Below are positions 17,600 through 26,797 of a stretch of 64,000 bases of DNA, one piece after another; positions within the stretch are counted from its first letter, which is position 1, and every line of letters starts with the position of its first letter. Where the stretch lies: IMG/VR virus record IMGVR_UViG_3300043410_001333, positions 1 to 64,000 of that record, one strand, 5' to 3'. The translations under genes were made by a program, and so were the position numbers. The notes below the pieces were generated by a model. The model was not told the DNA's origin, did not search any database, and saw only the letters and a list, made by a program, of their open reading frames with translations. Source of the DNA: a virus.

Positions 17600-18292
17600 G
17601 TGCCTCGGTTCCTAGACACTAGAGGCAATCCTACACTCGGCATCGGAATATGCGGCCGGTGTAGTCGAAAGATGCCTTTGCATGAATTGCATTCGGACCC
17701 GAACGCGCCGGGATTGCTTGTGTGCGTAGAGGATTTGGATCAATACGATCCTTATCGTCTTGCGCCACGCGAAACAGAAAATATCGCCTTGCGCTATCCG
17801 CGGCCTGATGTTCCGCTTTATCCAGGTCCCGTGCTTGATCCAGTTCTGCCGCTGCAAGGTGCTGTTGACCCCAACACGATTCTTGTAACGCAGACCGATA
17901 TCCTTATCGGCAGCGGAGACGACACGCCGACAGAAGTATTTACAACGCCCCCTGAAGTTATCGCTTCCGGCGAGACGCAAGAAACTGTTTATACAGGCAA
18001 CAGCATTCTAGGTGTAAATCCCGCGACGACGCAAGGCGTGGCTGTGGCACCCCCAGTACACAAGGTCCGTGTGACAGTGCCTTGGGCACCAAACACGTAT
18101 TATCCTGTCGGAGCGTCTGTAACACCTATAAATCCGGTAGGTATGCAAGCAGCGGGTTTAACTATTTATACTTTCACTTGCATAGCGCCCGGTATATCAG
18201 GTAATATAGCACCAGATTGGACTGTTTTTCCAGGCACAGGTGTATTAGATAATCAGGTGTTTTGGCTGAACGCAGGATTTTATCAGCCGTAA
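17600..18292 (+). CDS. Virion protein with N-terminal Cys knuckle (230 aa)
   Basis: GTG start. Residues 18-42 contain C18-x2-C21 and C42 in the context ICGRCSRKMPL...PGLLVC, a conserved zinc-ribbon-like start seen in podophage tail genes, followed by RYPRPDVPL. The rest is Pro/Thr/Val-rich, ending with a WAPNTYYPVG...FTCIAPGISG block of carbohydrate-binding (WxxxxxYxxG) type. Probably a tail accessory protein. Confidence 0.55.
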   Translation: MPRFLDTRGNPTLGIGICGRCSRKMPLHELHSDPNAPGLLVCVEDLDQYDPYRLAPRETENIALRYPRPDVPLYPGPVLDPVLPLQGAVDPNTILVTQTDILIGSGDDTPTEVFTTPPEVIASGETQETVYTGNSILGVNPATTQGVAVAPPVHKVRVTVPWAPNTYYPVGASVTPINPVGMQAAGLTIYTFTCIAPGISGNIAPDWTVFPGTGVLDNQVFWLNAGFYQP

Positions 18293-18307
18293 AAGGATAT
18301 AGTTTCG

Positions 18308-21058
18308 ATGTCGGGTAGCACAACACCTGTTCTCATTCAGATACCTAGCCTCGGAACAGCCGGAACTCCGCTCAACACAGCCGCTGATCTTGTCGTTGTT
18401 TCGCAAAGCGGCATAGCGCGAAAGTTAACTGTAGACGAGTTTATCACGGGTGGTAAGTTCGCCACTCTCGGTACCAACACATTCACCGGTAAACAGACAA
18501 TCGTTACATCCGGAACAAGTCTGGAAGTAACAGGACTTTCGCAGTTCAACACGGAAGTCTATCTACCTATCAATGTGAACGCCGCTACTGGCATGGATAT
18601 CAACAGCAGCCCGCCTTCTGGCTTTCCGCTGCTGATAAATTCTAATCTGACAGGAACCTATCCGGACCGACCGAACCCGCTGATAGATTCTCCTTATCTG
18701 AACTACATCATTTGTAGAGACACGGCGGATTTCACGAACGCTCCCGCGAATTCAGGTGCTGTTGTTCAGATCAGTCATAATCTGAACAACGGTAACGGCG
18801 GCGGACGAAACACGCTTCAGATTACCACAAATGTTCAGGGAACAAACATAAATGTAGACCCGCGGCTGAACCAGTGGTCAGCAGCAGCGTTTTTCGGTAA
18901 TGGTCTTGTTAATGTTGGTGGTACGGATGTCAGCAATCCTACGACTACTCGCGGAACAGTTTACGGTATCTATCCGCAAGCTGTCTTGTATGGTCCTCAA
19001 GGCAGTTTCAACGGCGCTACAAACTGGTTCGGTGTAGCCGGGGGTGAGGTAGACGTTGGTATTCTGGCGGGAGCGTCGGCGTACCATAAGCGCGGTTTCT
19101 ATGTGGGCTTGCTTGGACTGGATCGTGTATCCGGGGTAGGGGACGATTTCGGTTTTGGCCTTACCACTCTCGGGTCAACGGTAGGTTGGCGCAACGGCTA
19201 TTCGGTGGGTCAGACTGGGGGCAGCGCGGGTTATATCATCAACCCGACAACAGGCGCGCTGTTCGGTATCACGACGATGCAAAACGGTTCTGCATCAGGG
19301 CCGAAGTTCTCCCTGCAGCAGTCTCCTTACGGCATCAACATCGCTCAGTGGGTATCTACAGAAGGAGCGTTCATCTCTCCTGGTTTCCGCGTAAACAAGG
19401 ACGGCGCGGTGCTTATAGGGGGCGCAAAAATATCGTATACGTCGCCCACCTTTGCTATTGACGCCAATGGCCGCACAACAACAGCCGCTACGGTAAGCGG
19501 ATCGTCCGGTCTGAACACCGGCAACCGTGTCGGAGACCGTTTTTACGATACGAAATATTATGGTATATACCAAGCGGCAACAATTGATGGTAACGGTGCC
19601 GTAACAAAGTTTTCTGTGGTAAGTCCATCGTTTACAGATGTTGTCGGGCCTGATACGACGCTGACGCTGATCGGCGGTTCCGGCGGACAGCAGCAGGTAA
19701 AAGCGGATGTGACCTGGACCGACGCAACAGACATCTCGTTTGCCGCGTCAGGGGCCACAACGACGTTCGGCGGTAACGTGGATGCTACGGGCTATTTGAT
19801 CGACGGTGCGCCGTTTGCGTCTGCCCCAGCAGCGGCGTCCAACGGTTATCAGACGGTTCTCGGCCGGGATGCAGGGCTAACGTTGAAGTCTTCCGCTATT
19901 GAATCAACCATTGTTGGTTGGCGCGCGGGCGGCTCTGATGGCGTCGGTTTGACAGGTGCTGAAAACACCTTGATCGGCTGGCACTCCGGTAATCGTATGA
20001 CCAGCGGCGCGTTCAACACGGCTGTCGGCGTCAATACGATGGGGTTTGAAACCACCGGCAGCAACAATACCGCGGTGGGTGTAGACGCCATGCGCAACAG
20101 CGTAGGCATGATCGCCAATATCGCGATAGGCACGAACGCTCTGCGCAACGGTGCTGTTACCGTGTCCAGTGTGGCAGTCGGTTACGAGGCGCTGAAGGGC
20201 GATGAAACTGTTCCGTCTACTTCGGTAGGCAGCGACCTGATCGCCATCGGCTACGCGTCCATGACTTCCGCTACGCGCACAACAGCCGCTAACGTCGTAG
20301 CTATTGGTACACGTTCCGCGACCGCTATTACGACAGGCACAGCCAGCGTTTACGTAGGACACGAAGCGGGCAAAGCGGTTACATCATCGGCTAATGCTGT
20401 AGGTGTCGGTTATCAGTCTCTTTTGAAACTGACTACAGGCGGTGGTAACGTCGCTGTAGGCCGCAACACACTTAATGAAATAACAACAGAAACAGGCAAC
20501 GTAGCGGCTGGTAATCAGGCCGGTAAGACCGTTATAGGTAAAGAGAACGTTTTTGTTGGGCTAAATTCCGGTATAACGGCTACTACAGCTAACTATAACG
20601 TTGCCATAGGCTCTGGAACAGGAACACTTCTACAATCCGACAACAACGTTATCTTGGGTGCCTATAGCGGTGTAAAAATTACAACCGGCGCCAACAACGT
20701 TCTGATCGGTCCTGCTGTTGGTTTGACGACGCTCGCTACCGGCAGCAACAATATCCTGATCGGTAACTCAAACTGCGATACAGCGACCAGTTCTACAAGC
20801 GGTACGCTGAAGATAGCCAACTCGACTGTTCCTGTTATGTCCGCCACGGGTATTACTGGAACAACGCCTGTTGTGTGTTTTGACGGCGGCACGGTTACGA
20901 TAGGGCCTTCAGGTTCTCCCACTATTACCTTCGGCTCTGGTGCGCCTGCGTCTACGCAGCCTAAAGGGTCTGTTTATCTTCGCACGGGCGGCGGTGTCGG
21001 CTCCACGTTGTATGTCTCGCAAGGTGGCGGCACATGGAACCCGGTAGCGGGAGTTTAA
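18308..21058 (+). CDS. Tail fibre with YadA-head-like repeats (916 aa)
   Basis: The N-terminal about 50 residues (IPSLGTAGTPLNTAADLVVVSQSGIARKLT) are shared with the next gene and probably form the virion anchor. The C-terminal third (about 570-870) contains many repeats of the NTAVGxxAM/L type, the left-handed parallel beta-roll seen in trimeric autotransporter heads and phage fibres. It ends in a short beta-rich tip. Trimeric receptor-binding fibre is the best interpretation. The spacing of one base before the next start implies coordinated expression. Confidence 0.7.
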   Translation: MSGSTTPVLIQIPSLGTAGTPLNTAADLVVVSQSGIARKLTVDEFITGGKFATLGTNTFTGKQTIVTSGTSLEVTGLSQFNTEVYLPINVNAATGMDINSSPPSGFPLLINSNLTGTYPDRPNPLIDSPYLNYIICRDTADFTNAPANSGAVVQISHNLNNGNGGGRNTLQITTNVQGTNINVDPRLNQWSAAAFFGNGLVNVGGTDVSNPTTTRGTVYGIYPQAVLYGPQGSFNGATNWFGVAGGEVDVGILAGASAYHKRGFYVGLLGLDRVSGVGDDFGFGLTTLGSTVGWRNGYSVGQTGGSAGYIINPTTGALFGITTMQNGSASGPKFSLQQSPYGINIAQWVSTEGAFISPGFRVNKDGAVLIGGAKISYTSPTFAIDANGRTTTAATVSGSSGLNTGNRVGDRFYDTKYYGIYQAATIDGNGAVTKFSVVSPSFTDVVGPDTTLTLIGGSGGQQQVKADVTWTDATDISFAASGATTTFGGNVDATGYLIDGAPFASAPAAASNGYQTVLGRDAGLTLKSSAIESTIVGWRAGGSDGVGLTGAENTLIGWHSGNRMTSGAFNTAVGVNTMGFETTGSNNTAVGVDAMRNSVGMIANIAIGTNALRNGAVTVSSVAVGYEALKGDETVPSTSVGSDLIAIGYASMTSATRTTAANVVAIGTRSATAITTGTASVYVGHEAGKAVTSSANAVGVGYQSLLKLTTGGGNVAVGRNTLNEITTETGNVAAGNQAGKTVIGKENVFVGLNSGITATTANYNVAIGSGTGTLLQSDNNVILGAYSGVKITTGANNVLIGPAVGLTTLATGSNNILIGNSNCDTATSSTSGTLKIANSTVPVMSATGITGTTPVVCFDGGTVTIGPSGSPTITFGSGAPASTQPKGSVYLRTGGGVGSTLYVSQGGGTWNPVAGV

Positions 21059-21059
21059 T

Positions 21060-24000
21060 ATGGCTGATAATCCAGTAGTACAAATACAAAACCTAGGGGC
21101 TGCTTCTACACCGCTGACGCCGGATAGCGATCTTATGATCGTGTCGCAGGGAGGCAAGGCCCGCAAGGTAACTGTAGCCAACTCGTTTCCTATTGCTGAA
21201 TTTCCGGCGGTTGACGCGGCTGACATAACAGGCGATGAAAACGTTCCGTTTTCGCAAGAAGGGACTGTCAAGCAATCTACCTTTGCGCTGATTCGCAAGG
21301 CCCTTACAGATACATTCAATGTCAAGGACTACGGCTGGCGCGGCAATGTTGAAACGGACATGGCGGCGTATCAAGCTTGCGTAGCGGATGCGGAAGCGTT
21401 TACGCTGTCAACCGGTATCGGAGCCACTATCATCATGCCTCGTGGCACCAGCATGGTAACGAACGAGTCGTGGATTCCGATCATCAGCGGCGCCCGCTAT
21501 ATCGGCTATGGTGAAGGTGCTACTATCTTTCAACACAACGACAAGGTATCTTCAACGCGCCGTGAGTTGTTCCAGTCACGTGATCTTATAACTGAAGCGC
21601 AGTATTCTGTTTCCAACGCGCAACTGAACGGTTTCACCTATATCGGCACTATGAACCCGGAAACAGGTGCTGACCCAAACCCGGATGATCCTACCCAGCC
21701 GCTGTTCAGATCCGGATGTTTTCGTATCGTCGCGTCCGACTTGGAAATGATGAACCTAGAAATTCTACTGAGCGCCTACCGCGGCGGCTTGGTGGAAATG
21801 ACAGCCGAAGGTCGGTTGCTGCTGCAGAACATCTACATGAATTATACACTGGCAACGGGTATTCGGGTCAACAATCCAAAGTGGGTGTTTGCACAGAATA
21901 TTACAGGTGTCAGCACGCGCGATCAGTTCATGGCGTTCTTGACCTTGGACGCGACGCCAGACGTTGACGCGGACGGCAACACGGTTCCGGTTCCTACCGG
22001 TGTATTTTTGAAAGACATTTTTGCCTCCGAGTCCTTTGGTATGGCGATAGGCGCTTTCCGTCAAGTTCAGATTGACAACTATCAAGCAGATCGTATGACA
22101 TCATACGGTCTGTTCATGAGCAACTATAACTCGTTTGATAGCACACACGCCGGGCAGTTCGTTGCAGGGCTGCGCAACATTACTATGACTGATCTGTTGC
22201 TGGATTCAACAGTTGGTGACGACGTAACAGGACAGGACGGCTACATCATTCTCGGTGGTTACGGTCCGAAGGCTCGCACAGAAGACTCTGATGGTAATCC
22301 TGTAACCGAAGCAGCACCGTGGCGTTCTCTAGCGGGAGAGTTGAAAACTCCTTGGGAATCGTACTGGACCAATGACAACATAGATAACCCGATGAATGAT
22401 AATCCAGGAAACACGCAGTTTCTTATGGATAACGTGTTTATTGGTCGATACCATCCAGCGGTAAGTTCTATTCTGAAATGGGGCTACGGTCCGTATCGTA
22501 TTCGCATGGGCGATCCGTACGAAGGGCCTATTACTGAAACGGATCTTACGCGCCCTGGTATCCGTGTTCAAGGATATCTTCGCGATTCCATTTTCAGCAA
22601 CTGCGTATTCGGCAACGGTGGTGTTGGTATAGATTTCCGTATGACCGGATCTGGTGTGCCTCTATACGCGGAAAACCGTGTGTGGGAGCGCGTTCAGATT
22701 ATCAATCCGCTGTCTGTATGGAACCCTTCCGGATTCTTCAAATGCACCACAGCGACATCCATCACCAACCAGGACATAACGATCATCAATCCTGTTGTTC
22801 GTTGTGATCCGTTTTATACAGCCACAGGGCGCAACACAGACGGTTCGTGGACTTCCGCCGCTACGCTGTCCGCTTTTGATACTGGTTACTGCAAAGGCAT
22901 TCAGATAGTTGGTGGTGAAATCAGGGATGTTGCAAAGGTATACTCGTCGCAGGCTGGATGCGAGCCGTTGTTTCGTGGTGAGATAACCTTGTCTTGCTAC
23001 CCGTATACCGTGGGTTACGATTCGCATAACCTGGGTATCGGAACCCTACCCGCGGCGGGACCATCCTTCCGCTATAGGTTCTTTGGTTGTGACCCGTTCG
23101 ATGACGCGAACTACGACAAGTTCCTGCACGAACAGCCGGTAGAAGCAGCGGATATTCCAGACACGCTTCAAATGCAGGGGGCGGTTGTATATAACAGTGC
23201 GTTCGATCCTGATGCCAATCAGATCATGTGGTGGCGCAAATTAGCTACGAGTGACCAGACCACGGACTGGTTGTCGTGGAACGCGATTACCGGTGCTGGC
23301 AGCGTAAACCCACAGCGACAGTATCTGGATTTCATATCTCGACTTGACCCAGCACCTTCGCCTACGGTTCAGACGGCCTATGAAAATCTATTTGACTATC
23401 TGCAAGCACAAGGCGTTCTTGCCAAGTTGGATGTGCTGCAGGTGTATGTGGCGGAAACAACCCAAGCCGCTGCGCAGAATCTGGTGAGCAAATCGTATAC
23501 GGCTACACTGTCCAATGGTGTGTTTACGTCTCTTGCCGGTTATGCTGGTAACGGGACAAACGCCTGGATAGACACCGGTTTCAATCCGACAACAGCGCTG
23601 TACAAGAAGTTTTCTCGTGACTATGGCGCATTCGGTGTCTTCATCGGTAGCAACTCGCAATCATCAAAACAGGACACAGGAACGACTGGCGGCGCTACGT
23701 CTACCTACATCATCACCCGCAACGGGTCCAATCTGCTTGAAGGCAAGATCAATGACAATTCTGGATCACCGCTGCTGGCCGCTACAGGCATAACAACGTC
23801 TATCGGTCTTTCGTCCATGTCGCGCACAGGCAGCACGCGTAACATCTACAAAAACGGTGTTTTGCAGAATTCCGATACCGATGCGTCGGACGGTCTTCCT
23901 ACTACTGACCTTGCTGTTCTGCGTCACGGAACAAACTATTCGGCTAAGACAGCTTATGCTTGGTATGTAGGCGGCGGTACGGCTGATGAACCTTGGGACG

Positions 24001-24071
24001 CCGCGGACGAAGCCGCACTTAACACTGGACTTCGGACCTATTTTGCGGCAGTAGGACTTGTTGTTCCCTAA
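21060..24071 (+). CDS. Tailspike-like protein with beta-helix (1003 aa)
   Basis: Shares the N-terminal anchor pattern (VQIQNLGAASTPLTPDSDLMIVSQGGKARKVTV) with the preceding fibre. From about residue 88 it reads FNVKDYGWRGN...TDMAAYQACV...ATIIMPRGT, the canonical opening of the pectate-lyase/tailspike beta-helix fold. A long helix follows to about 640, then a C-terminal LamG-like beta-sandwich (about 800-1000). It is likely a polysaccharide-binding or degrading spike. The catalytic residues cannot be assigned from sequence alone. Confidence 0.7.
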   Translation: MADNPVVQIQNLGAASTPLTPDSDLMIVSQGGKARKVTVANSFPIAEFPAVDAADITGDENVPFSQEGTVKQSTFALIRKALTDTFNVKDYGWRGNVETDMAAYQACVADAEAFTLSTGIGATIIMPRGTSMVTNESWIPIISGARYIGYGEGATIFQHNDKVSSTRRELFQSRDLITEAQYSVSNAQLNGFTYIGTMNPETGADPNPDDPTQPLFRSGCFRIVASDLEMMNLEILLSAYRGGLVEMTAEGRLLLQNIYMNYTLATGIRVNNPKWVFAQNITGVSTRDQFMAFLTLDATPDVDADGNTVPVPTGVFLKDIFASESFGMAIGAFRQVQIDNYQADRMTSYGLFMSNYNSFDSTHAGQFVAGLRNITMTDLLLDSTVGDDVTGQDGYIILGGYGPKARTEDSDGNPVTEAAPWRSLAGELKTPWESYWTNDNIDNPMNDNPGNTQFLMDNVFIGRYHPAVSSILKWGYGPYRIRMGDPYEGPITETDLTRPGIRVQGYLRDSIFSNCVFGNGGVGIDFRMTGSGVPLYAENRVWERVQIINPLSVWNPSGFFKCTTATSITNQDITIINPVVRCDPFYTATGRNTDGSWTSAATLSAFDTGYCKGIQIVGGEIRDVAKVYSSQAGCEPLFRGEITLSCYPYTVGYDSHNLGIGTLPAAGPSFRYRFFGCDPFDDANYDKFLHEQPVEAADIPDTLQMQGAVVYNSAFDPDANQIMWWRKLATSDQTTDWLSWNAITGAGSVNPQRQYLDFISRLDPAPSPTVQTAYENLFDYLQAQGVLAKLDVLQVYVAETTQAAAQNLVSKSYTATLSNGVFTSLAGYAGNGTNAWIDTGFNPTTALYKKFSRDYGAFGVFIGSNSQSSKQDTGTTGGATSTYIITRNGSNLLEGKINDNSGSPLLAATGITTSIGLSSMSRTGSTRNIYKNGVLQNSDTDASDGLPTTDLAVLRHGTNYSAKTAYAWYVGGGTADEPWDAADEAALNTGLRTYFAAVGLVVP

Positions 24072-24085
24072 CATTGGAGTTTTGT

Positions 24086-24268
24086 ATGACCCCCGAAATC
24101 GCCCGCGCCACATTGCAGTTTCTGCAGCGTTGTTCTCTTATGCCGAACGAACGGCAGGTGTTCAACGAAGTAGAACAGGCACTTGTAGCTGTGGCGCAAA
24201 GCGCTGTCGTAATGACGGCACCTAACCCGATGGCAGCCCCCGCTGCTGATCCTAACATGACAGACTGA
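24086..24268 (+). CDS. Small helical protein (60 aa)
   Basis: ATG 24086 is preceded by TTGGAG with seven-base spacing; an in-frame TTG overlapping that ribosome binding site is rejected. Short, helical with an Ala/Pro-rich tail. Lies between the spike and the adaptor gene. Could be a fibre chaperone, but there is no supporting motif. Confidence 0.55.
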   Translation: MTPEIARATLQFLQRCSLMPNERQVFNEVEQALVAVAQSAVVMTAPNPMAAPAADPNMTD

Positions 24269-24273
24269 TACTC

Positions 24274-24936
24274 ATGGCGACAAACACTACGTTTTCAAGC
24301 CTAAAGACGGATATCGCCAACTATATCGAGCGCGGCGGCAGTCTGACGACTGACGCAACTGTCTATGAACAGATACCGCGTTTTATCAATATGGCTGAAC
24401 GTATTTTGATTGAGGACTTGAAGTTGCTGGGAACCATTGAAGTTCTCAGCAACGCGCCCGTAGGTTTGTCGGAAGGAGTATCGGTTTACGCCAAGCCGGA
24501 CCGTTGGCGTCAAACGGTATCTATGAACGTTGGGACAGGAACATACAAGAACAAACGTATTTTCCTGTTTCCACGTTCGTATGAATACGCACGTACTTAT
24601 TGGCCTGATTCCACTTTGACAGATGTTCCGAGGTGGTATTCGGATTACGATTATTCGCACTGGATCATAACTCCCACACCGGACGATAACTATCCGTGGG
24701 AAATTTTGTGTTACATGCAACCACCGTTGCTGGATGATGTAAACCAGACCAATTTCTGGACCGATTACACCCCAGCAGCTTTGTTGTTCGGTTCACTTTT
24801 GCAGGCTACTCCTTTCCTGGGCGAAGACGCGCGCATATCCGTATGGGGCGCTGCATACCAAAAGGAAGTGGAAGCCCTTAGCGCACAAGATTTACAGCGA
24901 CAACTTGACAGAAGCACTGCTAGAACGCGTGTTTGA
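24274..24936 (+). CDS. SU10-like phage adaptor protein (220 aa)
   Basis: Head-to-tail adaptor ring beneath the portal. Hallmarks are IPRFINMAERILIEDLKLLG near 34-53, KPDRWRQTVSM, RSYEYARTYWPDSTLTDVPRWYSDYDY, WIITPTPDDNYPWEILCYMQPPLLDDVNQTNFW (given in part) and a closing helical LLFGSLLQATPFL block. These match the family typified by the phage SU10 adaptor. Adaptor and nozzle genes are separated here by a fibre gene. Confidence 0.75.
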   Translation: MATNTTFSSLKTDIANYIERGGSLTTDATVYEQIPRFINMAERILIEDLKLLGTIEVLSNAPVGLSEGVSVYAKPDRWRQTVSMNVGTGTYKNKRIFLFPRSYEYARTYWPDSTLTDVPRWYSDYDYSHWIITPTPDDNYPWEILCYMQPPLLDDVNQTNFWTDYTPAALLFGSLLQATPFLGEDARISVWGAAYQKEVEALSAQDLQRQLDRSTARTRV

Positions 24937-24951
24937 TAGAGGATAAATTAT

Positions 24952-26796
24952 ATGTCGGGTTCATCGTTCACTAATATATTTGGAGGTACAACAGTCAGTC
25001 CTTCCAACCCGTCGTATCTGGCTCTAGCGCTGTCCGCCAACACGCAACTCTACTGGCCGTTGGAGACAACGGAAAGCGTGCCTATCGTTGCGTCACAGAT
25101 TGACGTAACACCGACGACAACCGGCTTGGCTGTCCTGATGCCTCCTGCCGATACCGGCTCTACCGGCATAGCGACGATCATCACGAACGTCGGGGCTAGC
25201 ACTTTCACGGTAAAGGACAGCACGGGCGTTGCTATCGCCACGGTAGATACAACCGAATCGTGGATTATTACACTTACCGATAACACCACAGCGGCTGGTG
25301 TGTGGCGCGGCTATCAGTTGGCCAGCACAGCATCGTCTGCTGTGGCTGCGGATCTTGCTGGGGCTGGGCTACAGGCAGACGGAACACGTCTGCGTACCTA
25401 TATGCCGCAGGTTTCGCTGAACGTAAATACAAATATCGGAGCGTCCTATCGCGCCAAGTCCATTGTTTGGACAGGCGGCGTTGGTACATTGCAACTGGCC
25501 GATATCGCTGTTTTGGGTGATGGATGGTATTGTGGTGTTGTGAACAACGGCACAGATGCACTTGTAATTACAACAACGTCCAGCCAGCAGATAAACAACG
25601 ACACGTCCCTTATCATGAACCCTGGTAACTCGGGGATCATTGTCGCGGGTCCTGTGCGATTCAATACGCTTGGCGTTTTGATCGGTCCTCTCGCGGTGGA
25701 AAACGGCGGGACAGGCGCCGATACGGCGAACCAAGCATTGACCAATCTTGGCGGCACAACCATCGGCAAGACGATCTTTACCGCGCCTAGCGCAGCCGCT
25801 GTTCGTGCTGCTATAGGTGTGTCAGCCGCGTTTACTGAACTTACCCTTGGCACAAGCACAGTGTTGACCGCAGGAAACGCTGGCGACGTTATAATTTGTA
25901 CGTCAGGTATTGTTCTTACACTTCCTCTTACTTCTTCTGTGAACACTAATTTTGTAATACAAGTTAAAGCATCTAACGGAAACGTAACTGTAACACCAAA
26001 CGGCGCGGATTCTATCAATGGTGGTAGTGTTGGAGTCGGCGTAACTGTACCTAATCTATCTAGCGCCCTGTTTACTACAGATGCGTCTGGAAAATGGTGG
26101 ACCCTTTATGGTCCGGCTGTATCTGCTACCACTATTACAACTACAGGCTCCGCCGCTGTCGGAGGGTCGCTTGATGTAACAGGAACAGCGGCTGTTGGCG
26201 GCACGTTGACGGTAACGGGAAATGCCAGCGCAGCGAATTTTAACACAGCAGGCACCGTCGCGGCGACCGGCACTGTTACTGGCGGAAATATAAACACAGG
26301 TGGCACCGTAAACGCCACAGGTGCCATAACGGGTGGCGCGTTCAATACGTCTGGTACGCTTAACGTAGGTGGCGCCGCTGCTGTTGGTGCTATAAACGTA
26401 ACTACAACTGCGAATATATCCGGTCTTGCTTCGGTCGGCAGCCTCAATACGACGGGAACGGTAGCAGCGTCCGGCGTCATCACCGCCGCAAATGGAACTG
26501 CTACCAATCAGGTTGTGAACTTTGCGCAGTTCAACCCTTCCGCTGCTACGAACGGTTATATTAAACTTCCCGGCGGTGTTACGTTTCAGTGGGGCAAAGT
26601 AGAACAATCGTCGTTGACGGTAGCCGTGTCATTTCCCGTAGCGTTCAGCGGAACGGCGTATTCTGTTACTATGGGAGGCGGCGACGAAGGTTATTCGTGG
26701 GCGCCTAAGAGCATCACATCCAGTGGCTTTAACAGCGTGGCTGGTACTTTCTCCCCTGGTCTGTATGCGTATTGGCACGCGGTAGGACCGACGTAA
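24952..26796 (+). CDS. Tail fibre with gp53-like C-terminal tip (614 aa)
   Basis: N-terminal unique region, then a collagen/roll-like middle with the fibre signature LAVENGGTGADTANQALTNLGG split around residue 260. A run of Thr/Ala/Gly repeats (INTGGTVNATGAITGG and variants, about 395-520) follows. The last about 80 residues (NGYIKLPGGVTFQWGKV... AVSFPVAFSGTAYSV) match the gp53-like C-terminal domain of tail fibres, the receptor-binding tip. Third receptor-binding protein of the cluster. Confidence 0.75.
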   Translation: MSGSSFTNIFGGTTVSPSNPSYLALALSANTQLYWPLETTESVPIVASQIDVTPTTTGLAVLMPPADTGSTGIATIITNVGASTFTVKDSTGVAIATVDTTESWIITLTDNTTAAGVWRGYQLASTASSAVAADLAGAGLQADGTRLRTYMPQVSLNVNTNIGASYRAKSIVWTGGVGTLQLADIAVLGDGWYCGVVNNGTDALVITTTSSQQINNDTSLIMNPGNSGIIVAGPVRFNTLGVLIGPLAVENGGTGADTANQALTNLGGTTIGKTIFTAPSAAAVRAAIGVSAAFTELTLGTSTVLTAGNAGDVIICTSGIVLTLPLTSSVNTNFVIQVKASNGNVTVTPNGADSINGGSVGVGVTVPNLSSALFTTDASGKWWTLYGPAVSATTITTTGSAAVGGSLDVTGTAAVGGTLTVTGNASAANFNTAGTVAATGTVTGGNINTGGTVNATGAITGGAFNTSGTLNVGGAAAVGAINVTTTANISGLASVGSLNTTGTVAASGVITAANGTATNQVVNFAQFNPSAATNGYIKLPGGVTFQWGKVEQSSLTVAVSFPVAFSGTAYSVTMGGGDEGYSWAPKSITSSGFNSVAGTFSPGLYAYWHAVGPT

Positions 26797-26797
26797 T

